A stretch of DNA of 64,000 nt from Oopsacas minuta (GCA_024704765.1 JAKMXF010000319.1:285791-349790); one strand, 5' to 3'. Positions 18,931 to 30,211 are shown, counted from the first letter of the stretch. Notes: a model not told the origin generated them from the sequence alone. Numbers and translations are program-made.

Positions 18931-21042
18931 TTAGAGGGTACATTCAATCATTAGGACGTAACCCCTTTATTATTCATTTATATACTGAAGACCAAATTAA
19001 AATATTAAAATGTTTTAAAGATAAAAGCATAATTCTTCACTTAGATGCTACTGACTCAATCATTCGAAAGATTGAACCTTCTCAGCACAAAGTATTTTAA
19101 TGTGCTCTCACAGTACAACATCCAACTTGTTCTACCAGTCCCGTACCTCTGGCAGAGATGATCAGTTCTGGTCATACTAGCACTGAGATTAGTTATTTTC
19201 TACACGAATGGTATCTTGATGCAAAGAAAGTATTAGATTATAATATTAAGATAGGACATATTGAGATAGTTTTCAGCTGGGCGTTAATTCATAGTGTGTG
19301 TAATGCTTTTCTTAAATGTGACATCGATACATATCTTGATAAATGTTGGAATAGAGTGGATACAAATTCTGTCAATCAGGAACTAGAATTAAAATTGATT
19401 CTCCATTTATGTTCTGCCCATATAAGGCATGGCATTGGCTTTCACATTAATAGGAAATTTAAGTTAAATAAAGAAGTGAGAAAGTTGTTTTCGTATTCCT
19501 TTGGATATCTGGTGCGTTTTACTAATATTACTCAAATAAGTTATGTGTTTACTTCCTTGTGTTATGTGTTTAAGAGTAAATATATGAATGAACATGTATT
19601 AACCGATATTAAAACATTAGAGTATTATATTAGTGACAGTTATTCTGATTTAGATGATACAAATGAAAGTTTATACGATGAGGGTAGTGATAATGATCCC
19701 ATCGATATTAAGGATGGTAAGACCCTAAGAGACAGATCTCCCTTTGGCAAAACATTTTGCATATATAAGTAAACAATGTGAAAATGCTATCAACAATGAT
19801 CACACCAAAGCATTTGATTCGAATCCTTGCTATTATCCTCGCCTTATAGAATATATTTTAACTTACTACTTACCTATTCTGCCATTATTGAGTGGTATTA
19901 TATTAGGCCCCCACAGTGTTTCAGTTGGAAATAATTATTCGTATTATAGTAACGCCATTGTAGAGAACTGTATGGGTATAGTTAAATTAGATATTTTGAA
20001 TTCGAAATCAAATTTGAGGCCTGGAGATTCATTAGAGTATTATATCCCGGTATAACTAGTAGAATTACCGCTTTCAATTTTGCTTTTCATCCCAGAGCTA
20101 ATAAAATTTTAAAGGTCGTAAGCGAATAAGAGATATTTCAGGAGAAAAATATAGTGAAGAATGCTCCAGGAGAAAGAAACAGCATTGTGGCTATTTGAAG
20201 TCGAAAACATATGAATTTCCTCAATTGAATAGAGATAAACTGTAGTAAAAGATAAATTAATTCCTATTAAGCGTCAGAAGTTGTCTACGTTACATATGAT
20301 TTGCAAATCATCAGAAATTAATACTCCGTCAATTATTACTGATGAAGAATTGGTAGAGTCAAGTATAATACGATATATTATACCAAGCCTTCGTCCACCA
20401 CACATTGAATGGCAAATCGCTACCTGTAAGAAATGGAAACTACATTATAGTAATCAGATTGTCTATTCTTTAGATAATTTAATTGATAATGGTGAAGGAT
20501 TATATGTATATAATCCCGGAATAACAGAAACAACATCAGGTGATGGAAACTGTTATTTTCTACTATTTCTTATCCGACAACAGGTAGTAAAACCTATATC
20601 ATAAAGAATTACGGGCAATTATCGTTGAAAGCATGTTTGGTAAATTAAGTGCGAGTTGTAATGCGTTTTTTGCGTACTAATTATGTTTACTCAAGGGAAT
20701 TTTAGGAATATTCAGGATTGGGTAAATAAAATGGGGATGAATAAGGTTGGGAAATGGGCTACTGACTTAAAGGTATTTGCAGCTTCGTTGTTATTTAATA
20801 TAGATATTTGGGTGTTTTTGGGCCCTACTGGAACTCGTTGGGCTGGGTTTTCGGGTAATGGATCAAGTTTTGATCAATTATTAAAGGAGCCAACTTCAAA
20901 TGGTTTATATATTCAGAATTTATGTAATCATTACCAGCCCGTACTATCTCTAATTTATTATTTAAAGCAACCCAATCGTTGGTTTCAATTTATGGCAGCG
21001 AAAATTATATATTTACCAACAAGATTATTAGTGAAACAATAA
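18931..21042 (+). pseudogene. Broken transposase plus OTU-protease element
   Basis: One degenerate coding region over several frames. 18945-19740 reads like a DDE transposase of the MULE type (ILHLDATDSIIRKI, ALTVQHP, FSWALIHSVCNAFLKC), with a stop near 19098. 19744-20055 continues it with SNAIVENCMGIVKLDILN and LRPGDSLEYY. 20281-21042 holds an OTU-type cysteine protease: SGDGNCYF with the nucleophile Cys, and a downstream NLCNHYQPVL carrying the expected His. Frameshifts and stops separate the parts. OTU domains occur in several transposon groups. No clear terminal repeats were found, so borders are approximate and the superfamily is tentative. Confidence 0.6.
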
Positions 21043-22127
21043 ATATTTTGTATAAATGAATCTTGAATATTTTGTGAAATCTCATCTAAATATGTAAAAT
21101 TGATTGCGTCAAAATCACAAATGTAAGTATATACGTATATGTATCGACAGTTGGATTATATGGAACAATTTTATGACCTTTTCTCTAACCAAGGTACGTT
21201 TCTGAATCGGCTGCTAAGATAACACTCGTCCCACTGTATAACTATTTATGGACAACAATTTGATGTATTTGAAAATGTTCACCTCCAATTGGCGTCTTTT
21301 CATGGAGCGGATATTTCCTGTAATATGGTACTTCACCATAGTTCAAGAAATCAGCTATTTCATGTTCTATAGAAAGAAGAACAAGGCTTTCAAGCCTTTC
21401 TTGACGCATAGTTGATTTTAGTTATGTTTTATCATCTTTAACTTACTGAGGCTTATTTCTACACCAGCAGTAGCTACTGGAAGAGTGATAGAGATTGTTA
21501 AGAGTATAGACTATTTGGGAATGCTTTTCTAAAGAATGAATCGTACATTACTTCTTATCGGTAGAATCAGCAGAATATTGCCAAGAATCATCTACAATCG
21601 AACTTGTCTATACCGGCCACTAAAGGGACTTTGCCAAAGAGGCCGATATAGACAAGTTTAGCGCCAGTAAAGGACTCTGAGTTGTGTATTTTGTCTGCTC
21701 TGAGGTTGAGTCTGGTGCAATTTGAACTCAAATACACGTAATCATAGGCGTACGGGCAGTTGTATTCTTGGAGGAGGGGAGGGCTGCGAAATGAGATTGC
21801 TCGAATTTCGACATACTATAATTGTCCGATATTAACGATACATTTTGCCCGAAATCAATACTAGATTTGTCTTTTTCCAGTAATAGCAGATTAATTAACT
21901 AATCTAATTTGTGATACCGGTTAACATAAAGGAAAGAAATATACATCAAATGAATTTTGGACCTGAAGAATAAAGAATAATAAATAATTCAATAATTTGA
22001 TAAGATAATCCATTATTCTTTAACCTGAATTAGTTAACTTGGTCTTAAAGTTAAAACTGTACAATAGTATATTACAGAAAATAGGAATGTACTATAGTAC
22101 AGTTAAGCTAAATATAAGTTATCTCTT
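21043..22127. other. Spacer 2 without genes
   Basis: Contains a short hairpin at 21601-21659 (arms aacttgtctataccggcc and ggccgatatagacaagtt, one mismatch). From about 21905 there is a block, beginning tgtgataccggttaacataa, that recurs before NHL copy 6 at 40751. Nothing else recognised. Confidence 0.4.
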
Positions 22128-22360
22128 AATAGAATAGCAAACTTTAAATAATCCACTAAAGTTAATTTGGTGAAATTAAGCCTGAACAGACGGAGATTTT
22201 AGATTTTATTAGAAATATCTCTTTTGTGTAAATTTGATATTCCTTACAGGAAGATGGTTATTATATATTAGGCATTATTTGTATGTTTATACATTTAATC
22301 AAATTACAACTAAATATTTGTAGATATTATTCAGAATTATCAAATTGAACAGACAAAGAA
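22128..22360 (+). promoter_or_regulatory. Conserved leader of NHL copy 3
   Basis: Same leader as copy 2, including ttccttacag ending at 22249 and the fully conserved gacaaagaaATGG. The X module with its donor is absent upstream, so either the promoter lies within the leader or the acceptor is used differently. Confidence 0.45.
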
Positions 22361-23632
22361 ATGGCTAGCGTAGAAGTGAAAAGAAACTTTATCGAACAAG
22401 TAAAAGAGAGTAGAAGTAAGATTAGAGACTGCTTCAAGAAGTCACATGAAGCTCTACAACTCAGAGAGAGTATCCTCCTCTCTCGTATTGATGAAATCGA
22501 GAAAGAGTATAATATCAAAAATGAAGAAATGCAGGAGTTATTGGAAGCTTTGAATAAATCAAAATCGTTAATTACAGACACTCTGACTTCTAATAAACTT
22601 AAAGCCACTCATCGAGGACTAGAATCACTAATAAATAAACAACTCGAGGAACTATCAGCTGATACAGACAATAGCATTGAGTTTGAATGGAACAACCAAT
22701 TCGAAGCTGACATAGAACAGCTAGGGAGTATTATGCTTAACAGTGAGACTAACCTATCTCTCAACCCCACCTTCCCTCCTCAAGTAAAGCCTGTTGTACC
22801 TAACTACAAGGCTAAACAGCTACCTACTGCTTACTACTGTAAGAAATCTACAGACAAGAAAGCTCCAGGAGGACTGAATTATCCTAGAGGTATAGCAATA
22901 CATTACCAGACTGGAAAAATTTACATAGCGGATTTTGGCAACAATCGTGTGCAAGTATTTAGCAGTAACGGAGACTATTTCTTCATGTTCAGTGGGAAGA
23001 TGAACAACCCATGGGGTATCTGTATATCTCAGAATAAAGTGTTTGTTACACAATATAGTGGTAATTGTATTAATAAGTACGAGCTAGAAGGGAAACTAAT
23101 CAAGAGTGTTGGTAGTAAAGGGAATGGAGGAGTTCAGTTCTACTATCCACAGGGGATAGATGTCTCTGATAGAAATAGCAATGTGTATGTATGTGATTGT
23201 TATAATGACAGAGTTCAAATCTTAACTCAAGAACTCAAGTTCCATTCCATGCTAGGAATAGGCTTGTTTAAGTATCCACGTGATGTTAAGGTTACAAGAG
23301 ACAGAGTATTAGTGTTAGATGGGAGTGATCCGTGTGTGTTTGTGTTCACTTCAGATCACTTTCTAACCAACAAACTGATAACTAGAGGTGGTGGCAAACA
23401 AACAAACATTCCATACTGTTTTGACATAGACAGATACTATAACATCATTATGAGTGACTACTATAATCACTGTGTATACGTATTCAATCAGGAGGGAGAA
23501 CAGATACACAAGTTTGGGAAGCAAGGTCAGGGTATCGGGGAGTTCTATTGTCCATATGGAATAGCATTAGACAACACAGGACACATTATAGTTGTGTGTG
23601 AGAAGAATACTAATTGTCTCCAATTTTTCTAA
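22361..23632 (+). CDS. Coiled-coil/NHL-repeat protein, array copy 3
   Basis: 423 residues with the array architecture. Distinct points are the linker SETNLSLNPTFPPQ in place of the common GQTNKPPTHTFPPQ, and the lone blade variants KIYIADFGNNRV and FYYPQGIDV. The coiled coil is almost identical to the other copies, with one change (KRNF for KRKF). Conserved start, no frameshift, all six blades present. The variable-loop set is unique among the six, so if these proteins bind ligands it probably has its own specificity; that is inference. Confidence 0.9.
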   Translation: MASVEVKRNFIEQVKESRSKIRDCFKKSHEALQLRESILLSRIDEIEKEYNIKNEEMQELLEALNKSKSLITDTLTSNKLKATHRGLESLINKQLEELSADTDNSIEFEWNNQFEADIEQLGSIMLNSETNLSLNPTFPPQVKPVVPNYKAKQLPTAYYCKKSTDKKAPGGLNYPRGIAIHYQTGKIYIADFGNNRVQVFSSNGDYFFMFSGKMNNPWGICISQNKVFVTQYSGNCINKYELEGKLIKSVGSKGNGGVQFYYPQGIDVSDRNSNVYVCDCYNDRVQILTQELKFHSMLGIGLFKYPRDVKVTRDRVLVLDGSDPCVFVFTSDHFLTNKLITRGGGKQTNIPYCFDIDRYYNIIMSDYYNHCVYVFNQEGEQIHKFGKQGQGIGEFYCPYGIALDNTGHIIVVCEKNTNCLQFF

Positions 23633-23813
23633 CTGACTGAAGAATTCTTTATAATTTGTACTAATTAGCGAAATATTTTATTGTTCATTATTTTGTTTAC
23701 TTTATTGATAATGATTATTTCCAGTTTTGTAGGGTTTATCTTATCTAAACCGATAGTTAATTGTGTTAAGGAAAAATGACATAAAAATAGGTTAAGACTT
23801 GATAATTCATATT
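23633..23813 (+). other. Truncated 3' flank of NHL unit 3
   Basis: The shared flank stops after ataaaaataggttaagac; the Tigger-like element is missing in this unit. Confidence 0.5.
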
Positions 23814-24190
23814 TTATTTATTTATATTACAGTTTGGCTACTCAAGTAGAGACATTACATAAAGAACCATTATCATCAGATGAGAACAAACAAACTGATA
23901 TCACTGCTGGAGAACAGCTGACTTCTAATCCAATTCATCCACTGCAGATGAATGGACTCTATGGTTCTTCCAGCAAGACTCTACCAAAGACTGTGGAGAT
24001 TGTTTTCAAAAAATTATTTCATTTACTACTATTTTAGGTTTTTGGTCTTGTTTCAGGTAATATTACGTTCTTTTACTTTTATACTTAGCACTCCTGTCCT
24101 ATACCAATTTCAAACTTCCTGTAGACCCCCTGCTGTCGTTCGTGGACGACCGAGGGATCCATTGCCCCCTGGTTACAAGATCCACTAAGA
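23814..24190 (+). other. Possible captured exon fragments
   Basis: A pyrimidine-rich tract ending in attacag (about 23832) is followed by an open frame to 24037 with ordinary amino-acid composition (TLHKEPLSSDENKQTDITAGE). A second frame at about 24088-24188 reads PPAVVRGRPRDPLPPGYKI just before the FLYWCH-MULE begins. Neither is recognised. They could be host exon fragments carried into the spacer or remains of another transposon. Confidence 0.3.
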
Positions 24191-24199
24191 TACAATATG

Positions 24200-26086
24200 G
24201 GGAAACGGACATTTGGTTCTTGAAATTTGGTTCCCTGGACATTTTGTTCCCTGGACTTTTGGTTCCCGGACATTTCGTTGCCAATTACGTATCCAATATT
24301 CAAGATTTTTATTAAAAGTAATGATAGAATTTGTTAATTTAAGTTCTTATAATTTGTATTTTAAGACAAGGCGTGAAGTATTAATGTAAAATATGTGTAA
24401 TGTTCATATTAGAAATCAAAGTTGTGCGCCATTCCTCTTAGATATGTTAGAATCTCTCTATTCTCGTAGTCTTTAACTAGTCTCAGGATTCTGAGATTTC
24501 TAGATTCACTGTGCTTTGAGTTCTTGGCACTTCACCAGTCTCCCATCTGACTAGAGTTGCCTCCTTGTAGAGATTGCTCACGTTGCAGGTGCATTAAGAG
24601 CTTTACAAAACTTGGGTGTGAACAAGTCATATCTGATTTAAAGGCATTATGCTATCTTTCTACTGAATTGTTTGTTCGGAGTAATCTGGATCTTACTCGT
24701 GTAAACATATTCCAAATTCGAATTGGAAAGCGTGGTATTCGTCTACTTTGATCTTCACGTCTCTTCCCGATATAATTAACTTCAAAATATTCAGCTACTT
24801 CTTTACCTGATTCCGGGAAATTACCCATCAATATTGTGAAGCAATCAATGACTTCAAATTCCGGCACTAAAGCTAGACTTACTGACATCTTCATTTGTAT
24901 TGCAAATTCCTCATCTTCGAGATATAGTGTAGCCAACCCTATCGACTGTATTTGACGATGAATGCTCTGCGACAGATGAAACAAACAAGCAGATATAACA
25001 GCTAAGGAATTTTCTTCTAGAGTATTGATTGAAGCTTTTTCGAAATCTACCATAATGGATGACGGATCTATTTCAGGTTCGATCTCTTTTAACTTTTTGA
25101 GTAGTTCATCATATGTAGATTGAAGCTTGTTTAACATCAGTGCATATATGCATAGAATGATGTATCCATCTTTCTCGCAATGAATTGTGTATAACTGGAA
25201 AATTGAATGGGAACAACTTTGAATGTACCATCTGCATACCAATTACTTGTGTTCCGTAAAAGGTTGAGCATTTGATGAGTGCCAAATACTAGCAGTCTGT
25301 TGGTCTCATGTATGCCTGAATCATATAGCAAGAACTGCTGTCCTTTTGAGGTTACTTTATAGTTTTTAGGGATAATAATTTCTGTAGCCGTAGCAGAGTT
25401 ATCAAAATTCTCACCACTGGATCTGGTGCGACGGATTGTCCGTTTTATTGAATCAAATTTTGGTAGTGCTGCTATAGTTGACTCATTCATTGATCCTAAT
25501 CCACTAGCAAGTATGGACCTGGTGTTGGTTTCAGAATTCAATGCGCGCTCTTTCATTTGAGAGATACCTTTAATCATCTCACCTCGCACAGGATTTGGTC
25601 CATGGGTGTTAGATGAGTAAATAACAGATCTGCTCTCAGGTTTTATCACAACTCCCTCTTCGGTAGAAACACGGGCTTTACAAGTTGCACGTTTTTCACA
25701 GAGCCAATATAAGTACGGATAACAAGACTTAGTTAGAGTATACAAATAACCATCTATGTAAACCTTTTCTTTGCCTCTACTTGATTTCAGAATTTCAATC
25801 ACAACATTTGGAGTGGCCATGGGAATTGTAGAGCATATAAAATTCCATGTACGCCATTTGATACCTTAGAACAAAATTAATTTGTTCCCAAAAGAACAAT
25901 AACCTGCCAACAATAGGCTAAGCGTTATAGTAATGACTTTTTATTGAAATCTAATTCTAATGTTAGGAAATCAACCCTACAATTGAAAAGGAGGAATCTT
26001 CCTTCAAGAAATATCCAGGGAACAAAATGTCCAGGAACGAAATGTCCAGGAACGAAATGTCCAGGGAAAGGAGATGTGCACTAATC
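24200..26086 (-). mobile_element. FLYWCH-MULE transposon with repeat-built ends
   Basis: Both ends consist of several tandem units of a tccagggaacgaaatg-like motif, in opposite orientation (24201-24283 and 26006-26070). The nonamer TACAATATG stands at 24191-24199 and 26087-26095, a candidate 9-bp target duplication typical of Mutator-like elements. The right side has about 16 bp between the repeats and the nonamer, so the exact border is uncertain. One transposase pseudogene lies inside. Confidence 0.7.
24409..25820 (-). pseudogene. FLYWCH-MULE transposase, disabled
   Basis: The N-terminal part (25820-25137) has a FLYWCH-like zinc domain (W/C/C pattern around YPYLYWLCEKRATCKARV, then SSNTHGPN) and the first catalytic aspartate in WYADGTF. 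A frameshift near 25200 moves to the frame 25242-24652 with MVDFEKA (second Asp) and TNNSVER (Glu). A TAG replaces the expected Trp after VER. The same frame continues as HNAFKSDM and, past a TGA, to the characteristic end NREILTYLRGMAHNF, stopping at 24411-24409. So there is one frameshift and two nonsense codons in an otherwise full-length transposase. Confidence 0.85.
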
Positions 26087-26095
26087 TACAATATG

Positions 26096-26551
26096 TTCCA
26101 TATGCACATTTCAAATTTCAGTATTTAGATTTATAACTGGGGCAAAATAATAATAGTTTTGATCTATAACTTATTTTCTAATATTTGTAGATTCTGATTA
26201 TAAAATTTTGTTTGAAACTATTTCTTTTACGTACATAAAGCCTCCAGACCGTCTCCCTAACAACTGCAACAATTCCGTATTCAAGAAAGGAATTTGTCCC
26301 ATGTGGGAAGACCCAGCAAACTTGCAAGGAGGCCGTTGGCTGATGCAGATAACTCTATTTTGACACCTTTGACACCTCTGTATTTTATCCCAATCAGATT
26401 GTAGGGTTATATAATTATACATAAATATATAAAATTAGTTCTGGTGGAGTGTTTGTAATTTAATTAGCTCTGTAATGTATTTGTATTGATGTAGACTGTA
26501 ATTCTATTGGTCAATACATTCTATTAAATATATATATATATATATATATAT
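26096..26551. other. Spacer 3, shared unit sequence
   Basis: From about 26360 (ttgacacctttgacacctctg) this is the shared unit block. It includes the uninterrupted 'cagattgtagggttat' site, the empty counterpart of the hAT insertion at 43942, and a TA dinucleotide tract at about 26527-26551. Confidence 0.5.
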
Positions 26552-26652
26552 ACATGTTACAGTCAATGTGTAAAATCAGTCAATTTACAAATTGACTGAA
26601 ATTTCCAGTCAATTTGTAAATTGACTGATTTTACACATTGACTGTAACATGT
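26552..26652. mobile_element. Near-perfect palindrome in a TA tract, 101 bp
   Basis: Arms of about 47 bp (from acatgttacagtcaatgtg) are exact reverse complements around a spacer of about 7 bases. Both sides are TA repeats. Other array units have only the TA tract here, so this is an insertion, probably a foldback MITE of Tc1 type. Its transcript would form a long hairpin. Confidence 0.75.
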
Positions 26653-26982
26653 ATATATACTGATTTATCATATGATTAACAATATTTTCACACCTTTTTC
26701 TGAACATCTCAAAATTATCCTAGAGATTAGCTTCCACTTGTTAAATAGTGGTAAACAGAGACGTAGAATCAGATTTTAGCATTTTAAATGTCTAACAAGA
26801 TTAGTAAATTTCAATTTTATCTTTCTTTGATAAAATGAATATTTAATAGAATAGCAAACTTTAAATAATCCACTAAAGTTAATTTGGTGAAATTAAGCCT
26901 GAACAGACGGAGATTTTAGATTTTATTAGAAATATCTCTTTTGTGTAAATTTGATATTCCTTACAGGAAGATCGTTATTATA
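26653..26982 (+). promoter_or_regulatory. Leader of NHL copy 4, upstream half
   Basis: The shared spacer block is followed by the conserved leader, with ttccttacag ending at 26966. The leader is interrupted at 26982 by the mariner element and resumes at 28282. Confidence 0.5.
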
Positions 26983-28281
26983 CAGGGTTAGGCATAAGTT
27001 GTGCAACAAGTATAAACTAGTATCTTTCTTATTTTACCATAATAGTAGTTGAAATTCGTAATGAATTAGTGAATATACATACTAAGGATACGAAATTCAT
27101 CTAGCTCTTCGAATGTATTGCTCTTTGCTGCGATACATAGGCTCAATCGCTTATAGCAATTATCGGCAGCAGCACGCAACACGTCCTCACTGATTAAATC
27201 CCACTCTCTTCTCAAGGAAGACTTCGGACTTTCGACATTCTTGTGAGGCTTTGCACATACCCTGACTCTAAGATGGACCATATACAGAAATCCATAGGGT
27301 TTAGATCTTGAGAAGAGGCCGGCCATTCTTCAGTTGATATAAATTCCGGTACATTGAGTTTCAACCACTCAGATGTCATTTTGGCTTTGTGGGAGGGAGC
27401 GGAATCTTGCTGGAACACCCAATGCGCGCCATTGTAGTGCTCACCAGCCCAAGGCTTCTATGCGTTCTCTAAAATGCTCTCTACATACACCTCTTTGTTA
27501 GTTTTCACCCCTTTGTCAATGAACACCAGAGGTGTCCGACCATCAGAGGTAATTGCTCCACAAACCATGACCGATGCAGGTTTCTGAGTTCTTATGATTG
27601 TGCGTATTGATGACGATATAGACTTTTGATCTGGACCAAGAATTCGACTGTTTTGGCGATTATATGCCATTTCTACGGTAAAAATCTTCTCATCGGAGAA
27701 CACAATGCTCTGGTGCGTGCCACCAGTGAGCATTTTTCTCAGAATCAGACATTTTTCATACCTACGCCTCTTATTCACCTCAGAAAGTAACTGCACCTCT
27801 CAAAATTAGTAGCATTTCAAGCCTAAATCCTCTTTTACTATCCTCCCCATACTTCTGGTTGAAATATTGAAGTCTTTTGCCATGCCTTGGATGCTTCTGA
27901 CAGGATTCTTCCTGATCCTTTCCCGGACGAGCTTCCTAACAGCAGGAGTACGAACAGAACGAGGTCTATCTTTTCTGAACCTGTCCTGGGTACTGCCAGT
28001 CTCCTTGTAACGTTTGATTGTACGGTAGACTATCCATCTGTTTATGGACAGTTTTTTTGATATTACGGAAGCTGACTTGCCTTCATTATGATACAAGATT
28101 ATCAATGACCGTTTTGCTTCTTTGTCCATAACTCAAAAAAAATTTTCTAGTCGGACTCAATACTCTAAATATTGTTTAAAAAGATATTGAAGATAAATAT
28201 GATAAACAAATATTCACCTAAAACCATTCGCAGAACCTCTAGCTTAATTTAAAGTTTGTTGCAGAACTTATGCCTAACCCT
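26983..28281 (-). mobile_element. Tc1/mariner transposon (DD37D type), 1.3 kb
   Basis: Terminal repeats CAGGGTTAGGCATAAGTTGT (left) and, reversed, AGGGTTAGGCATAAGTTCTG (right), with TA at both junctions. The five other leaders show the uninterrupted sequence ggttattatatattaggc at this spot, so the insertion point is known to within a few bases. The outermost base differs between ends. Confidence 0.88.
27060..28129 (-). pseudogene. Mariner transposase, disabled
   Basis: From the ATG at 28129 the frame gives paired helix-turn-helix regions (SASVISKKLSINRWIVYRTI; SIQGMAKDFNISTRSMGRIV). Two stops at 27806-27800 interrupt it. Then comes IVFSDEKIF with the first Asp, one or more stops near 27458, then FQQDSAPSH (second Asp) and QDLNPMDFCIW (third Asp). 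I count 37 residues between the second and third Asp, which is the DD37D signature. After WSILES the frame shifts to one encoding VCAKPHKNVESPKSSLRREW. Full-length but inactivated. Confidence 0.85.
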
Positions 28282-28379
28282 ATATATTAGGCATTATTTG
28301 TATGTTTATACATTTACTCAAATTACAACTAAATATTTGTAGATATTATTCAGAATTATCAAATTGAACAGACAAAGAA
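28282..28379 (+). promoter_or_regulatory. Leader of NHL copy 4, downstream half
   Basis: Resumes the conserved leader at tatattaggcatt and ends at the conserved ATG. The mariner therefore separates the acceptor-like site and everything upstream from the coding start by 1.3 kb, which may affect expression of copy 4. Confidence 0.5.
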
Positions 28380-29651
28380 ATGGCTAGCGTAGAAGTGAAA
28401 AGAAAGTTTATCGAACAAGTAAAAGAGAGTAGAAGTAAGATTAGAGACTGCTTCAAGAAGTCACATGAAGCTCTACAACTCAGAGAGGGTATCCTCCTCT
28501 CTCGTATTGATGAAATCGAGAAAGAGTATAATATCAAAAATGAGGAAATGCAAGAGTTATTGGAAGCTTTGAATAAATCAAAATCGTTAATTACAGACAC
28601 TCTGACTTCTAATAAACTTAAAGCCACTCATCGAGGAATAGAATCACTACTAAATAAACAAATCGAAGAACTATCAGCTGATACAGACAGTAGTTTTGAG
28701 TTTGAATGGAACAGTCATTTCGAAGCTGACATAGAACAGCTAGGGAGTATTATGCTTAACGGTCAGACTAACAAACCTCCCACTCACACCTTCCCTCCTC
28801 AAGTGAAGCCTGTTGTACCTGACTACAAGGCTAAACACCTTCCTACTGCTTACTGCTGTAAGAAATCTACAGACAAGAAAGCTCCAGGAGAGCTGCACGG
28901 TTCCAGAGGTATAGCAATACATTACCTAACTGGAAATATTTACATAGCGGATTGTGACAACAATCGTGTACAAGTATTTAGCAGTAACGGAGATTATCTC
29001 TTCATGTTCAGTGAGGAGATGAACCTACCATATGGTATCGGTATAACTCAGAATAAAGTGTTTGTTACACAATTCTATGGTTATTGCATTAATAAGTACG
29101 AGCTAGAAGGGAAACTAATCAAGAGTGTTGGTAGTCAAGGGAATGGAGAAGCTCAGTTCAACAATCCATGCGGTCTGGATGTCTCTGATAGAAGTAGCAA
29201 TGTGTATGTTTGTGATATTAGGAATAATAGAGTTCAAATCTTAACTCAAGAACTCAAGTTCCATTCCATGCTAGGAATAGACTTGTTTAAGGCTCCACTT
29301 GACATTAAGGTTACAAGAGACAGAGTATTGGTGCTAGATAGAAGTGATCCGTGTATGCTTGTGTTCAATTCCTATCACGTTCAAATCAACAGGCTGATAA
29401 CTTGCGGGGATGGCAAACAAACAAACAATCCAGACTTTTTCGACATAGATAGAGATTATAATATCATTATGAGTGACTGCTATGATCACTGTGTGTACGT
29501 ATTCAATCAGGAGGGAGAACAGATACACAAGTTTGGGGAGAAAGGTCACGGTATCGGGGAGTTCTATTTTCCATATGGAATAGTACTAGACAACACAGGA
29601 CACATTATAGTTGTGTGTCAGAAGAATACTAATTGTCTCCAATTCTTCTAA
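28380..29651 (+). CDS. Coiled-coil/NHL-repeat protein, array copy 4
   Basis: 423 residues, intact. N-terminal coiled coil with one unique change (LREGILL for LRESILL). The linker to first-blade segment (SHFEADIEQ, AKHLPTAYCCKK, GELHGSRGIAI) is shared with copy 6, and the third blade (SQGNGEAQFNNPCG) with copy 2. Unique loop text includes VCDIRNNRV, MNLPYGIGI, DFFDID and SDCYDHCV. Some framework positions also differ (ITCGDGK, HVQINR), and the leader is split by a mariner, so this copy may be under weaker constraint. It has no stop or frameshift. Confidence 0.88.
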   Translation: MASVEVKRKFIEQVKESRSKIRDCFKKSHEALQLREGILLSRIDEIEKEYNIKNEEMQELLEALNKSKSLITDTLTSNKLKATHRGIESLLNKQIEELSADTDSSFEFEWNSHFEADIEQLGSIMLNGQTNKPPTHTFPPQVKPVVPDYKAKHLPTAYCCKKSTDKKAPGELHGSRGIAIHYLTGNIYIADCDNNRVQVFSSNGDYLFMFSEEMNLPYGIGITQNKVFVTQFYGYCINKYELEGKLIKSVGSQGNGEAQFNNPCGLDVSDRSSNVYVCDIRNNRVQILTQELKFHSMLGIDLFKAPLDIKVTRDRVLVLDRSDPCMLVFNSYHVQINRLITCGDGKQTNNPDFFDIDRDYNIIMSDCYDHCVYVFNQEGEQIHKFGEKGHGIGEFYFPYGIVLDNTGHIIVVCQKNTNCLQFF

Positions 29652-30211
29652 CTGACTGAAGAATTGTTTATAATTTGTACTAATTAGTGAAATAGTTTAT
29701 TGTTTATTATTTTGTTTACTTTATTGATAATGATTATTTCCAGTTTTGTATAGTTTATCTTATCTAAAGTGAAAGTTAATTGTGTTGAGGAAAAATGACA
29801 TAAAATATGTTAAGATTGTCGGTACAGGTTCTAATTTTAGATTTTTTGGCTTAAGATATTCTTTAGTTTGGCATTGGCTATGGTTTTGGTATTTCATCAA
29901 TTTCCTATTCATTAACTTGTCTATCTAGTATCTAACTTGGAGAAATTGTAGCTTGCATTACTTTCAATTACACACAATTGATGGAATTACACACTCCTTC
30001 TCTATGAGGCTATGACACGCATTTGTAATACAAATATGATACTTTGATTACTACCCCCTTTGGCTTCAAGACATTGTCAAATGTTTTGACACTACGTAGT
30101 GTCTGATTGCTGTAGAACTAGTATAAGACGCACTCCCCTAGGAAAACCAATTTAGTTGTTACTATCCGAGTTGTACTCCATTTAGTTATTTCCCTGCTCC
30201 AGCTCAAGGTA
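29652..30211 (+). other. Conserved 3' flank of NHL unit 4
   Basis: Starts actgactgaagaattg as in copy 1, to which it is closest. Runs into the Tigger-like element. Confidence 0.55.
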
